Assembly (NCBI RefSeq): GCF_949769195.1
Contig: NZ_OX458333.1
Span: 4,805,649-4,869,648 of the forward strand
DNA length: 64,000 bases
Source: Methylocaldum szegediense
GTDB lineage: Bacteria > Pseudomonadota > Gammaproteobacteria > Methylococcales > Methylococcaceae
Direction: 5' to 3'
Shown here: in pieces, positions 17,454 through 26,845 of the stretch
How the letters are laid out: each line of letters begins with the position of its first letter
How positions within the stretch are numbered: the stretch's first letter is position 1
Made by a program: the position numbers and the translations under genes
Notes under the pieces: model-generated
The model's input: the letters and a program-made list of their open reading frames with translations, nothing else
The model's database searches: none
What the model was told of the DNA's origin: nothing

Positions 17454-19538
17454 GTGTTGACAGTGAACCCTATAACACAACTGTTATTGACAGTCAGCTT
17501 GGGTATGATGGCTTTTTCGGTCCAGGGAAGTGACCTGGCCTCAAGCGACGATCCGATAGCGAAAGAGCTTTCTCTGGCGGATTTCGACGGCAAGGCGGAG
17601 GAACCCGCCTCCCTGAGCGGTTGGTCGGTTCTTGCCGAGCGCCAGCCGGGGGCGGTGGTGCTTCGCCTTGACCCAAGCAGGACGAACGTGCGGCCCGGCG
17701 GATCTCTCCATGTGCGCTATGCCTTACCGCCGTCGGGCGATTCGGTGGATCTCCCGGAAACCAGCGGTGAGTTCAGTGCCTCGTTGGACTTGAAAGGTCT
17801 GAATGCTGCGGATTTCGATCATCTGAGCTTTTGGGTCAAGGGTGATCCGGCCGAGGGCTTCAATCCCGAGTTCGAGGTGCAGTTTCGCCGTCCGGAGGCG
17901 ACCGGAAGCGGGATGCCGGAAGTCGGCAGTTTTATGGTCAGCGGCATAACCGATCAGTGGAGACAGGTCGTCGTACCCTTGAATTACATGATCGGCATCA
18001 AGGATTGGCAGGAATTGTCGGCTTTCGTAATCAGTTTCCCGCCGCACGAGATGCGCGTCCGCAAGGGAGCTTATTGGGTCGACGATATCGCCCTGATCAA
18101 GACCGGCAAGCCTGGGCCTAGCACCGGCGATTTGGTCATTGCCGAAAAGAAGAAGACCTGGGAGGACGCTTTGGGTGGCGAAGCGGCGGCACGCCCTAAG
18201 TTGCGGGAGCGACTCGCCGGTTGGCCTGTTACGCTCCTGGTCGATGGCAAGACTCTACCTTCCGACGAGCGCGAGTTCCTTTATCGAATCGCTCGCGACA
18301 CTTGGCGCGGCCTCGATGCCCTGACCGACAGGCTGCATGGTCTGCCGCTGGATCGCGTTCAGTTTGGCAACGGCTCGGTCAATCTCTCCGATTCAAAAAT
18401 CGGCGATTACGCCAGTGTTACCGATATCGGTTTTTACTTTATTGCAGTGACGGCCGCTCATGAACTCGGTTTCATCACACGGCATGAAGCGCTGGAACGG
18501 CTCGCGGCGACGCTCACTTCCTTGGAGGCGCTGGAAAGCTACCGAGGCTTCTATTTCAATTACTACAACACGACGACGCTGGAACGGACCAGCAATTTTG
18601 TCTCTTTCGTCAATTCGTCCTGGCTGACGGCAGGGCTGATGGTCGTGCGGCAGACCTTTCCGGAGTTCGCCACCCGTTGCACGCGGCTGATCGAGAACGG
18701 CAACTACCGCTTTTTCTATGATGCCGACCATAAGCTCATGTCCCATGGATACTACGTGAACATGGCGCTGCGTTCGACTTTCCATTACGGGGTGTTGTAT
18801 GCCGAATCTCGTATCGGAAGTCTGATCGCCATCGGCAAGGGCGATGTTCCGGAAGAGCACTGGTTCCGCATGGCGCGCACTCTGCCGGCGGAATTCGAAT
18901 GGCAATCGCTTCCGCCTCTGGACCGCACGGAGAAAAGCGCGAACGGCTTTCGCTGGATCGGGGGTTTTTACCAGTGGCAGGGTTACCGCTATGTGCCCTC
19001 CTGGGGTGGCAGTATGTTCGAGGCGCTGATGCCGACCCTGGTGCTGGACGAAGCTCAGTATGCGCCGGACAGCCTTGGCTACAACGGAAAAATCCATACG
19101 GACATACATAGGATATATGTCCTGGAGTCGCTCGGTTATCCGGTGTGGGGCATGTCGCCGAGCTCGACGCCGGGCGCGGACCGCTATTCGGAATACGGCG
19201 TGAAAGTTCTGGGTGCGACGGGCTACCCCGAGGGGGTGGTAACACCTCATGCTGCGGCCCTAGCCCTGCTTACAGAACCTTCGGAAGCAGTGGCCAATCT
19301 ACGGAAGCTGGTGGAGCTTTATCCCATTTACGGCGATTTCGGGTTCTACGACGCCGTGAGTCCCGCAACGGGTGAAGTGGCGTATAACTATTTGTGTTTG
19401 AATCAGGCGATGATTCTCGTGGCGCTGGCGAACCATCTCGCCGATCATGCGGTGCAGAAACGTTTTGCGGCCGATCCGATCATACAGCGGGTTTTGCCTC
19501 TGATCGGTTTCGAGAAGTTCGTCGATCGGGAGCCATAG
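17454..19538 (+). CDS. Secreted glycoside hydrolase with PF10091 (glucoamylase/GH144-like) domain
   Basis: Start taken at GTG 17454 (TTG 17457 and GTG 17463 are alternatives), so that a signal peptide NPITQLLLTVSLGMMAFSVQG leads the 694-aa protein. Residues about 60-230 look like a beta-sandwich carbohydrate-binding module (DFDHLSFWVKGDP, WRQVVVPLNYM, YWVDDIALIKTG). The rest matches PF10091: SVTDIGFYFIAVTAAHELGFI, YRGFYFNYYNTTTLE, GDVPEEHWFRMAR, VPSWGGSMFEALMPTLVL, and YGDFGFYDAVSP. This family includes beta-1,2-glucan-acting enzymes, so a beta-glucan substrate is plausible but unproven. The ABC ATPase gene follows on the same strand; the rest of the transporter lies across the IS481. Confidence 0.8.
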   Translation: MLTVNPITQLLLTVSLGMMAFSVQGSDLASSDDPIAKELSLADFDGKAEEPASLSGWSVLAERQPGAVVLRLDPSRTNVRPGGSLHVRYALPPSGDSVDLPETSGEFSASLDLKGLNAADFDHLSFWVKGDPAEGFNPEFEVQFRRPEATGSGMPEVGSFMVSGITDQWRQVVVPLNYMIGIKDWQELSAFVISFPPHEMRVRKGAYWVDDIALIKTGKPGPSTGDLVIAEKKKTWEDALGGEAAARPKLRERLAGWPVTLLVDGKTLPSDEREFLYRIARDTWRGLDALTDRLHGLPLDRVQFGNGSVNLSDSKIGDYASVTDIGFYFIAVTAAHELGFITRHEALERLAATLTSLEALESYRGFYFNYYNTTTLERTSNFVSFVNSSWLTAGLMVVRQTFPEFATRCTRLIENGNYRFFYDADHKLMSHGYYVNMALRSTFHYGVLYAESRIGSLIAIGKGDVPEEHWFRMARTLPAEFEWQSLPPLDRTEKSANGFRWIGGFYQWQGYRYVPSWGGSMFEALMPTLVLDEAQYAPDSLGYNGKIHTDIHRIYVLESLGYPVWGMSPSSTPGADRYSEYGVKVLGATGYPEGVVTPHAAALALLTEPSEAVANLRKLVELYPIYGDFGFYDAVSPATGEVAYNYLCLNQAMILVALANHLADHAVQKRFAADPIIQRVLPLIGFEKFVDREP

Positions 19539-19635
19539 AGCCGTGAAGCCCGTGACGTTGCCTAACCCGCACTTTCGATGGCAGGACCGGGAGCATTGCA
19601 CGTAACACTTGTCCCCCACATTAAGCGGACCGAGG

Positions 19636-20727
19636 ATGGCCAGCGTCGAGTTCGAGCACGTCGATAAGATTTATCCTAACGGCCATCGGGCCATTTCCGA
19701 CCTGAGTCTTCGCATCGAAGACGGCGAACTGATGGTTTTCGTCGGCCCCTCGGGCTGTGGCAAATCCACCTTGCTGAGACTCCTTGCGGGGCTCGAGGAG
19801 GTTACGGCCGGGATCATCCGGATCGGAGACCGCGTTGCGAACGAGTTAAGCCCCCAGCAGCGGAATATCGCCATGGTGTTCCAGGACTATGCCTTGTATC
19901 CGACCATGACGGTGCGGGGCAATCTCGAATTTCCCTTGAAGATGCGGAAACTCCCCAAAGACGAAATCCGCCGTAGGGTAAGTTGGGCCGCAGATATGCT
20001 CGGATTGGGAGAAGTCATGGATCGCTTGCCGAAACAGCTTTCGGGCGGGCAGCGTCAGCGCGTCGCCATGGGTCGGGCGCTGGTGCGGGAGCCGACGGTA
20101 TTTCTGCTCGACGAGCCGCTGTCCAACCTGGATGCGAAGCTGCGTACTCAGGTACGGGCAGAAATCGCCGATCTGCAGCGGCGCACGGGTGCGACCATGA
20201 TCTACGTCACTCACGATCAGGTGGAGGCCATGACCTTGGGGCAGCGTATCGCCGTGTTGGACCGGGGGCGCGTTCAGCAGGTGGCCGATCCTAAGGAGCT
20301 TTACGAACACCCGGCGAATGCTTTCGTCGCGGGATTTATCGGCAGTCCACCGATGAATTTGTTTACCGCGGAGTTGCAGAAAGACCTCGACGGTCGCTTG
20401 CAACTCATCGTCAATGGACAGGCTCTTCTGGTATTACCTGACAAATGCACGGCAGGGCTTCGCGAAGGTAGCCTGGCGGTTACCGCAGGTTTTCGCCCGG
20501 AAGCCGTGCGCCTGGCGGAGGAAGGGAGAGAGGGTTTTCCGGCCGTCGTGGTCGGCACGGAATACTTGGGGCACGAGACTCTGCTTCACTTTCGGACCGG
20601 ACGCGCCGGTGACCGTTTGTCGGAAGCTCCGGTCTGGACAGCAAGATTGCCCGGATTGCATCTGTTCTCCAAAGACCAAGCCGTTCGTCTGACAGTCGCT
20701 TCGGATCGGATTTACCTCTTCGACTAG
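19636..20727 (+). CDS. Sugar ABC transporter ATP-binding protein, MsmK/UgpC/MalK type
   Basis: A 363-aa ATPase with Walker A GPSGCGKST, Q-loop VFQDYALYP, signature LSGGQRQRVAMGRA, Walker B VFLLDEPLSNLD and H-loop YVTHDQ. After about residue 240 it carries the C-terminal regulatory OB-fold domain typical of CUT1 transporters. ATG 19636 was chosen because homologues start at this SVEFEHVDKIYP region; a TTG 27 bases upstream is possible. It would energise the permeases at 12819-14539. One such ATPase often serves several sugar transporters. Confidence 0.92.
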   Translation: MASVEFEHVDKIYPNGHRAISDLSLRIEDGELMVFVGPSGCGKSTLLRLLAGLEEVTAGIIRIGDRVANELSPQQRNIAMVFQDYALYPTMTVRGNLEFPLKMRKLPKDEIRRRVSWAADMLGLGEVMDRLPKQLSGGQRQRVAMGRALVREPTVFLLDEPLSNLDAKLRTQVRAEIADLQRRTGATMIYVTHDQVEAMTLGQRIAVLDRGRVQQVADPKELYEHPANAFVAGFIGSPPMNLFTAELQKDLDGRLQLIVNGQALLVLPDKCTAGLREGSLAVTAGFRPEAVRLAEEGREGFPAVVVGTEYLGHETLLHFRTGRAGDRLSEAPVWTARLPGLHLFSKDQAVRLTVASDRIYLFD

Positions 20728-21024
20728 CTGAACAAAGTGTGGCCCTGTCTGTTGGTGTGTTATTCGCCATCGGCTTTGTTCATAAAGCTATCAAGCTTCA
20801 GCCGGGGAGCCGTGATCGACGGGAGCAATCGGCATTTTTCCTCGAATTGCCGGTTATTCTGACCAGTTCACTGGTTAGCGTCGTCGTTTTTCGCCGTTTC
20901 CGCATGTCAGACATTCACGTCGCTTACCGGGGCTCAACTGGGCTTCACGAAAATCCGCGCCTTAGGCAATGCACTGCCGATTATCTTCGAGAGATTGTAA
21001 TGCCCTGCAAAGATAGAGGATCCG
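20728..21024. other. Intergenic region between convergent genes
   Basis: Contains a frame opening with GTG at 20739, but its composition does not look like coding sequence and it runs into the antisense of the nucleotidase. No strong terminator hairpin was seen. Confidence 0.4.
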
Positions 21025-21951
21025 TTAACGATTATTGGCAATGCCGTGCGGCACATGACCCGTAGCCACGTGGAGGCTGGCGGATTCGCAATGGCCTTTC
21101 TGGTCATCGAAAAAAATATCCGCGCCGAATGCCCGTAGAAATGGCCCCTTATCCATGCCGCCTAGAAACAGCGCTTCGTCGATACGAATGTTCCACGCAC
21201 GCAGGGTGCGCACTACACGTTCATGGGCGGGAGCCGCACGGGCCGTAACGAGAGCGGTCCGGATAGGTGACTGGTCCGGACCGAAAAGGGTTTGAATTTG
21301 ATGGAGCGCGGCCAGAAACCCTTTGAACGGTCCGCCGGAGAGGGGGGTGCGTGCTGCAGTGATTTCGTTTTCGGTGAATGCTTGCAAGCCGTCGGACTGA
21401 TAGATGCGCTCTGATTCGTCGGAAAACAGCACGGCATCGCCGTCGAAGGCGATTCTCAGTTGTTCGGACTCGTTAGCCGACTTGCTGGCCGGCATGATCG
21501 TCGCAGCAGCGTAGCCGGCATCCAAGGCCTTCGCCACATCCTCCGCGTTCGCGGAGAGAAACAGGTGTGCGCCAAAGGCCGCGATGTAATTGAACGGTGA
21601 TTGGCCGCTGGTGAATGCCGCGCGGCAGATATCAAGCTGGTGGTGGCGGATCGAGTTGAAAACCCTAAGGCCTGTATCGGCGCTGTTGCGCGAAAGCAGG
21701 ATGACCTCCACCATTGGGGCGGGCAACACTCGATTTAGCGCGAGTAGCTTTTTGACCAGCGGAAATGCGACGCCCGGCGACAATATGCTGTCTTCATGCT
21801 CGACCTGGTACCGGCAGAAAGCTTCTTTGCCTTGCTGCTCAAAAATGGCATGGGATTCGTCGAGGTCGAACAGTGCTCTCGACGAGATCGCTACGACCAG
21901 TTTCTTGTCTTGTTTGGTGGGCTTCGCTGTCAAATCCGGAAGGTTGGTCAC
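21025..21951 (-). CDS. 5'-nucleotidase, cN-I family
   Basis: A 308-aa cytosolic nucleotidase of the PF06189 family, which dephosphorylates nucleoside 5'-monophosphates. Features include KLVVAISSRALFDLDESH near the N-terminus, the central IAFDGDAVLFSDESE phosphatase motif, RTALVTARAAPAHERVVRTLR and the acidic FFDDQKGHCE near the C-terminus. The GTG start at 21949-21951 has a weak ribosome site. It is a lone gene between the sugar locus and a small membrane protein gene. Substrate preference is unknown. Confidence 0.85.
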   Translation of the reverse strand: MTNLPDLTAKPTKQDKKLVVAISSRALFDLDESHAIFEQQGKEAFCRYQVEHEDSILSPGVAFPLVKKLLALNRVLPAPMVEVILLSRNSADTGLRVFNSIRHHQLDICRAAFTSGQSPFNYIAAFGAHLFLSANAEDVAKALDAGYAAATIMPASKSANESEQLRIAFDGDAVLFSDESERIYQSDGLQAFTENEITAARTPLSGGPFKGFLAALHQIQTLFGPDQSPIRTALVTARAAPAHERVVRTLRAWNIRIDEALFLGGMDKGPFLRAFGADIFFDDQKGHCESASLHVATGHVPHGIANNR

Positions 21952-22194
21952 TCTGTCAAATATCCATCGAGAAACAATTCCTGACCGTCTCGGGCACTAA
22001 TGGCCATCTGACGGGTCTTAGCAGCAGTTTTGCGGTCGACTGTTTCGCCGGGCTGCTGGAAACCTGAATTACAGTTCGCTTAAGCGATCAATATATACAT
22101 TTCTTTTCCGCTGCCGCAAAATCTGTCCTCCTTTGGAACGTGCCAAGGTGGTCTAATCGCCAACTCACCTCAGACTATAAATAAAGCATAAGCC

Positions 22195-22647
22195 ATGAAA
22201 GACTTATTATTGCGCAGCAAATATTCCATTCTTTTCCTGATTCTCTTCATCATCCTGCTGTACGTCATTCTGGAAAAAGCCGTAGTCCCCTTTGTGATGG
22301 ACGTGGCTGATTCGGGGTTGTTCTATGAAAATGAAGCGGAAGAAGAGCAGTTGGGAAGTATCAGGAACGAACGTACCGATTTCGCGTTGATGCACTGCAA
22401 AAACTCGATAAAAGAGGAAGGCATGCTGCCCGATAATGCCGATTTCCTTGACAGTAAATACGACGCCTGGGCCTTAGGTAATCGAACCTATATCGTCCGC
22501 TCGGGCGTCAGGGTCTTGGATGCCGAGAAAGGGCAAGTGGATAGGAAGTTTGCCTGCAAAATCCGTCTAGTCGAGAATGATCCGAGCGATTTCAAGAATT
22601 GGTCGATTCTCGGCATCGATTTCCACCCGGAAGGCGAGGACGAATAG
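22195..22647 (+). CDS. Hypothetical membrane-anchored protein
   Basis: A 150-aa protein with one N-terminal membrane helix (YSILFLILFIILLYVIL) and a soluble acidic remainder. The soluble part contains LMHCKNSIKEEG, LGNRTYIVRSGVRVLDAEKG, FACKIRLVENDPSDFKNWSILGIDF and two cysteines that could form a disulphide. A periplasmic domain tethered to the inner membrane is likely. No family was recognised. The neighbours give no hint of function. Confidence 0.65.
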   Translation: MKDLLLRSKYSILFLILFIILLYVILEKAVVPFVMDVADSGLFYENEAEEEQLGSIRNERTDFALMHCKNSIKEEGMLPDNADFLDSKYDAWALGNRTYIVRSGVRVLDAEKGQVDRKFACKIRLVENDPSDFKNWSILGIDFHPEGEDE

Positions 22648-22882
22648 ATATCCGCAGGTGTATCCGGTACAGTCGTCGGCGCGGATTTATCACCCGGCCA
22701 ATAATAACTAAAGACCGGGTCAATTCAGTGTGGAGGCGCGCCGCCCAAACCAAGGTCGAGCCGTGGAGCGGCCTTGGTACAGGCTCGAAAAGCAAGGCGG
22801 GTATCTGGCCCTGATCGATGAAGAACCCGCGGACGCATGCGAAGTCTTTGATCCGGATTCGGGCAGTCCGCGGGCGCAGCCA

Positions 22883-23227
22883 TCAGCCCGGCGGCCAACT
22901 CATCGGTCGTCCGCCAAGGACATGGAGGTGGAGGTGATAAACCTCCTGGCCGGAATTGCCCCGGCAATTGATCACCGTACGATAGCCCGTTTCCGCGATG
23001 CCTTCGGAGCGGGCCACCTTTCTAACCGCTTGCAATAACTCGGAGCTCAACGCCGATTCTTCCTCAGGTAGATCGTCCAGCGTTGGGATATGCCGCTTCG
23101 GTATGACCAGCACATGAACCGGCGCCTGCGGCCGAATATCCCGGAATGCGAGTACGTGATCGTTTTCGTACACCACCGCGGGCTTAATTTCGCCGGCGAC
23201 CATCTTGCAAAAGAGGCAATCCGTCAT
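22883..23227 (-). CDS. hinT: HIT-family purine nucleotide hydrolase, HinT-like
   Basis: A 114-aa histidine-triad protein that hydrolyses purine nucleoside phosphoramidates such as aminoacyl-AMP. The zinc-like N-terminal CLFCKMVAGEI, PVHVLVIPKRHI and the triad HLHLHVLGGRP near the C-terminus are all present. The start ATG (23225-23227) follows GGAGGAAAAACG. Length is normal for HinT. Confidence 0.95.
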   Translation of the reverse strand: MTDCLFCKMVAGEIKPAVVYENDHVLAFRDIRPQAPVHVLVIPKRHIPTLDDLPEEESALSSELLQAVRKVARSEGIAETGYRTVINCRGNSGQEVYHLHLHVLGGRPMSWPPG

Positions 23228-23340
23228 CGTTTTTCCTCCGTTGGATTTAACTTGGAGACGCCAATACTAAGGCCGCACGTTCCGAATCCATAGGTTTTTT
23301 GCGCGTTACACTCGCGCTGTCGACCGCCGCGTTGCCCGGT

Positions 23341-23937
23341 TCAGAACTCTTTGCGGCCGTTGAATGCGTGCGCCAGCGTGGCGCCGTCGACATATTCCAG
23401 TTCACCGCCGAAAGGAACGCCATAGGCTATGCGGGTCGTGCGGACGCCATTTTGTTTCGCCATCTCCCCGATGTAATGGGCCGTGGCTTCGCCTTCCACC
23501 GTGGTATTGGTGGCCAGGATAATTTCCTTGATGTCGCCCGATTCCAGCCGTTGCTCCAAGAGATCGAGGCGCAATTCGTTCGGACCAATGCCGTCCAGCG
23601 GAGAAAGCCTTCCGTTGAGCACGAAGAAGAGACCCTTGAAGCCGGTTGCCTGGCTGATCGCATAAACCTCGGCGGGCGTTTCCACGATGCACAGCTGCGT
23701 TTTGTCGCGATCGGGGTTAGTGCAAATGTTACAAAGCTCGCCTTCGGTCAAGGTGCGGCATAGCGCACAATGGCCGACCTTTTCGAGGGCGGCGAGCAAG
23801 GATTCGGCGAGATTTCGCGCGCCTTGCCGGTCGCGTTGGAGCAGATGGAAGGTCATCCGCTGGGCCGACTTGGGGCCGACCCCTGGAAGGCAGCGTAGGG
23901 CTTGCATCAGTTGGGACAAAGCCCCGGTCTTAGGCAT
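23341..23937 (-). CDS. recR: Recombination mediator RecR
   Basis: A 198-aa protein that with RecO loads RecA at gaps. It has the helix-hairpin-helix [17 protein letters not shown], the C4 zinc finger [16 protein letters not shown] and a Toprim domain ([32 protein letters not shown]). It is the third gene of dnaX-ybaB-recR, a conserved operon order in gammaproteobacteria, all on the minus strand. Confidence 0.97.
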   Translation of the reverse strand: MPKTGALSQLMQALRCLPGVGPKSAQRMTFHLLQRDRQGARNLAESLLAALEKVGHCALCRTLTEGELCNICTNPDRDKTQLCIVETPAEVYAISQATGFKGLFFVLNGRLSPLDGIGPNELRLDLLEQRLESGDIKEIILATNTTVEGEATAHYIGEMAKQNGVRTTRIAYGVPFGGELEYVDGATLAHAFNGRKEF

Positions 23938-23974
23938 GGGCTACGATAGGGTTCGGTCTTGCAGCGAGCGTGTT

Positions 23975-24298
23975 TCAAAACGGCAATTTGAATCCGGCGG
24001 GTAGTTCGATACCGCCGGTCAAGGCCGCCATTTTTTCCTGCTTCAGGCGGTTGACTCGGTTTATGGCGTCATTTACGGCGGCGGCGACCAGGTCTTCTAG
24101 CATATCCCGATCTTCTTTTACTAGGCTTTCGTCAATGCTGACTTTTTTTACTTCTTTTTTGCCGTTCATGATGATCCGAACGAGTCCGCCGCCGGATTCG
24201 CCCTGAACTTCCAAAGCGGCCAATTCCTCCTGTGCTTTTTGTAGGTTCTCCTGCATCTTCTGTGCTTGCTGCATGAGATTGGCGAGCGGGTTTTTCAT
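23975..24298 (-). CDS. ybaB: Nucleoid-associated protein YbaB/EbfC
   Basis: A small (107 aa) DNA-binding dimer. It matches the family along its length: NLMQQAQKMQENLQKAQEEL, GESGGGLVRIIMNGK, DREMLEDLVAAA-like segment and GIELPAGFKLPF at the end. Two starts are possible: an ATG at 24308-24310 that overlaps the dnaX stop (TAATG), and one at 24296-24298 with GGAGA upstream. I chose the second because it matches the usual family N-terminus. Translational coupling with dnaX is likely. Confidence 0.95.
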   Translation of the reverse strand: MKNPLANLMQQAQKMQENLQKAQEELAALEVQGESGGGLVRIIMNGKKEVKKVSIDESLVKEDRDMLEDLVAAAVNDAINRVNRLKQEKMAALTGGIELPAGFKLPF

Positions 24299-24309
24299 GG
24301 GATTCTCCA

Positions 24310-25944
24310 TTAGTCTATGGGTTTGGTGGAACCAGGGACGATACGTGCGTCGAAACGCTCTTTCAGTGCTCTGACGTTCTCGTCTTGCTCTATTTCGATT
24401 TCCGCGTTCCGTTGGCGTTCCTCTTTTTCGCGCTGAATGAGCTTAGCGGGTGTTTCCTGTCCGGGCGCCTCGATCTTGATCGTCAATTTCAGAGGGCTTC
24501 GGAAATAATCCCTCAGTGCCTTTTCCAAGTTGGCTTCCACCCGGCTGACGCGGAGATGAGCATGTTGCGGGTCGAGCGCAAGAATGCAGCGTTTTTCATC
24601 CAGGTCCAGCAATACGCAATTGTTCGCCAGTTCGCGAGTCAAGCCGGTGATGCCCATCGCCCGGATCAGTTCGTGCCAATCATGGGGCGCTCCGGTCTGA
24701 GGTACTCCCCCGGTGTCGGTCTTGGTCTCGTTCTTGACCGGCACAGGGTCGGTCTGAACCGGCGCAGGCGTGGGACGAACATCGACCTTTCGGGTTGTTT
24801 TCGGCGATTCGTTTGTCTTAGGGGGCGTCGCATCGACGCCGCTCTGCATGTCCGCCGATGATGTCGCCGGACGAAATGCCAGCATGCGCAGCATCACCAT
24901 TTCAAAGCCCGAGCGCGGGTCAGGGGCGAGTGGCAAATCCCGCTGACCGATCAAGCCGATCTGATAAAAAAGCTGTAAATCCTCTGCGCTGATCCGGCGG
25001 GCTAGATCGAGAATCCGATCGGCGTCATCCTCGCGCCTGATCGCCTCGGGTACCCACTGGGCTAGCGAGGCGTGATGCAGGACGATCAGGATTTGCTGCA
25101 GCACGTCGGCGAAGTTCGGCGTGTGTTCCGCCATCTGATCGATCTGCCGAAGCAGCGCCGCCGCGTCTCCCTCGGCGAGCGCCGACAGGAGCTCGAAAAC
25201 CGGATGCCTCGCGACGGTACCTAGCATGAGGCTGACGTCGGTTTCCCGAAGGCGACCGCCGCCGTGGACGATCGCCTGATCAAGAAGGCTCAGTCCGTCA
25301 CGCATGGAGCCTTCCGCTGCCCGGGCGAGCAGCTTTACGGCGTTGACTTCGTACTCGATGTTCTCACGCCTCAGAATCTCTTCCATTTGGCTTCGAATCT
25401 GGTCCGGAGTCAGCCGCTTCAAACTAAATTGAAGGCATCTGGACAGCACCGTGACCGGAATTTTTTGCGGATCGGTCGTGGCCAACAGGAATTTGATGTG
25501 GGGAGGCGGCTCTTCGAGCGTCTTGAGCAGAGCGTTGAAGCTGTGCCCCGACAGCATGTGCACTTCGTCGATCAAGTAAACCTTGTATCGCCCCTGGCTC
25601 GGCGCGTATTGAACGTTCTCGAGCAGATCGCGGGTATCTTCGACCTTGGTACGCGAGGCGGCGTCCACTTCGATCAAATCGACAAAGCGGCCTTCGTCCA
25701 CTTCTCGGCAGATCACGCATTCGCCGCACGGATCGGATGTTTTTCGACCCTCGCAATTGAGCGCCTTGGCGAGAATTCGAGCAATAGTGGTCTTGCCCAC
25801 GCCACGGGTACCGGTGAAGAGATAGGCATGATGCATGCGGTCGAACTCAATCGCATGGATCAACGCTCGAACGACATGCTCCTGGCCGACGATTTCGCTA
25901 AAAGTGCGAGGGCGCCATTTCCGGGCTAGAGCCTGATACGGCAT
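24310..25944 (-). CDS. dnaX: DNA polymerase III subunit tau (gamma/tau)
   Basis: Clamp-loader ATPase of the replicative polymerase. It starts MPYQALARKWRPRTF, as is standard for the family, followed by Walker A GTRGVGKTTIARILAKAL, the zinc-binding cysteines CEGRKTSDPCGECVIC and Walker B LIDEVHMLSGHSFNALLK with LLATTDPQKIP. After residue about 365 comes a proline/threonine-rich linker and a tau-type C-terminus. At 544 aa it is shorter than E. coli tau. No A-rich slippery site of the E. coli kind was noticed, so a separate gamma form is uncertain. The SRP RNA gene is just upstream on the same strand. Confidence 0.96.
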   Translation of the reverse strand: MPYQALARKWRPRTFSEIVGQEHVVRALIHAIEFDRMHHAYLFTGTRGVGKTTIARILAKALNCEGRKTSDPCGECVICREVDEGRFVDLIEVDAASRTKVEDTRDLLENVQYAPSQGRYKVYLIDEVHMLSGHSFNALLKTLEEPPPHIKFLLATTDPQKIPVTVLSRCLQFSLKRLTPDQIRSQMEEILRRENIEYEVNAVKLLARAAEGSMRDGLSLLDQAIVHGGGRLRETDVSLMLGTVARHPVFELLSALAEGDAAALLRQIDQMAEHTPNFADVLQQILIVLHHASLAQWVPEAIRREDDADRILDLARRISAEDLQLFYQIGLIGQRDLPLAPDPRSGFEMVMLRMLAFRPATSSADMQSGVDATPPKTNESPKTTRKVDVRPTPAPVQTDPVPVKNETKTDTGGVPQTGAPHDWHELIRAMGITGLTRELANNCVLLDLDEKRCILALDPQHAHLRVSRVEANLEKALRDYFRSPLKLTIKIEAPGQETPAKLIQREKEERQRNAEIEIEQDENVRALKERFDARIVPGSTKPID

Positions 25945-25987
25945 TGCGGGTTTGTGCACGCGATCGACCGGACGAATGAATTAGGGC

Positions 25988-26099
25988 GGCAAGCCACGCC
26001 AGCCGCACCCCGGCACACGAATCCGATGCTACCGCTGCTCCCTTCCGGGCCTGACGGGGTTTACAGCGTATCGTTGCGAGGGGACCGACGCGACTCGCC
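25988..26099 (-). ncRNA. ffs: 4.5S signal recognition particle RNA
   Basis: On the minus strand the segment aligns with bacterial 4.5S RNA: CGCAACGATACGCTGT, then the invariant apical part GTCAGGCCCGGAAGGGAGCA, then GTGTGCCGGGGTGCGGCTGGC. Eight base pairs close the ends (GGCGAGTC with GGCTTGCC, counting GU pairs). The length, 112 bases, agrees. The RNA pairs with Ffh to target inner-membrane proteins. Confidence 0.93.
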
Positions 26100-26841
26100 A
26101 TTGAACTCGGCGACCCAACCAGGATCGCGGTTGGGCTAAAGAATATGCATTATCGTCGATTAGTGCCCGGTCTTCAAGGTCAAACGATCTCGCCTATCGC
26201 GCGGTTATCCTGAGCAGCAGCTTTCACGTGTGACGAGGGACGACAGCAGAATGAATTCGATGCCAGTCAATCCGGCCCAGCGATTCATCGTCGCTTCACA
26301 GGTAAAAATTGGTCTGTTTGGCGAAGAACCTACCCCAGGAGGGGCTAACGCCTGTCAAAGGGCTCTGGGCGAACGCCTATTGCGATAGGGTTTAGAGCAT
26401 TCTCCAATCAGCTTTATGGCGTTGCCGAATCGTCCTGTATGGCGCATTCGGGTATCACCGGCATGAGTCAGAACCGCCGAAGAGGGCACGCGAGGTTTCG
26501 CGTGCGGCGATAGAGTCACACGGGCAGGCCTTCTAAGCGCCCCAGCTCAAGCCGGTGACGCGCAGGACCAAATGAACCGCGAAAAATGCGGTTCACTTCG
26601 TCCACCACGTCCTACGAACTCCGCGCATACAAATTTGTTCTGGCCCCATTTGCCTTTGAGCACGCGAAGACAAACTCGCGAGGAGCGACTCCGACGGGAG
26701 CGACATGGGGCCGAACCACGTTAGCCCGAAGAGCAGATCCCTGAGATGGGGTTTGCAAATGTCACTCGCCCGCAGGGCGAGCCCCGCTTCAAACTCACTA
26801 AACTGCCAACGGCAGCTTCCCTCAAAAGCGATGAAAACGCT
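26100..26841. other. 742-base non-coding stretch upstream of SRP RNA and downstream of mfd
   Basis: No convincing gene is present. From 26391 to 26845 it is bounded by inverted TTAGAGC-type motifs (see separate entry). The part 26580-26720 contains several short inverted repeats such as CGCGAGG/CCTCGCG-like segments. Confidence 0.5.
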
Positions 26842-26845
26842 CTAG
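26391..26845. repeat. 455-base block bounded by inverted TTAGAGC motifs (MITE-like)
   Basis: TTTAGAGCATTCTCC at 26391-26405 and ATGAAAACGCTCTAG at 26831-26845 are imperfect inverted ends of the type seen around 11879-12787. The right end supplies the TAG stop codon of mfd. There is no coding sequence inside. No obvious target duplication. Confidence 0.4.

Noticed and set aside
20739..21065. 108-codon frame after the ABC ATPase gene
   Set aside because: GTG start without a ribosome site, no family resemblance, unusual composition, and it overlaps the 3' end of the nucleotidase gene in antisense.
24310..25944. Programmed frameshift site for a gamma form of DnaX
   Set aside because: No A-rich slippery heptamer with a downstream hairpin was noticed in the expected region.
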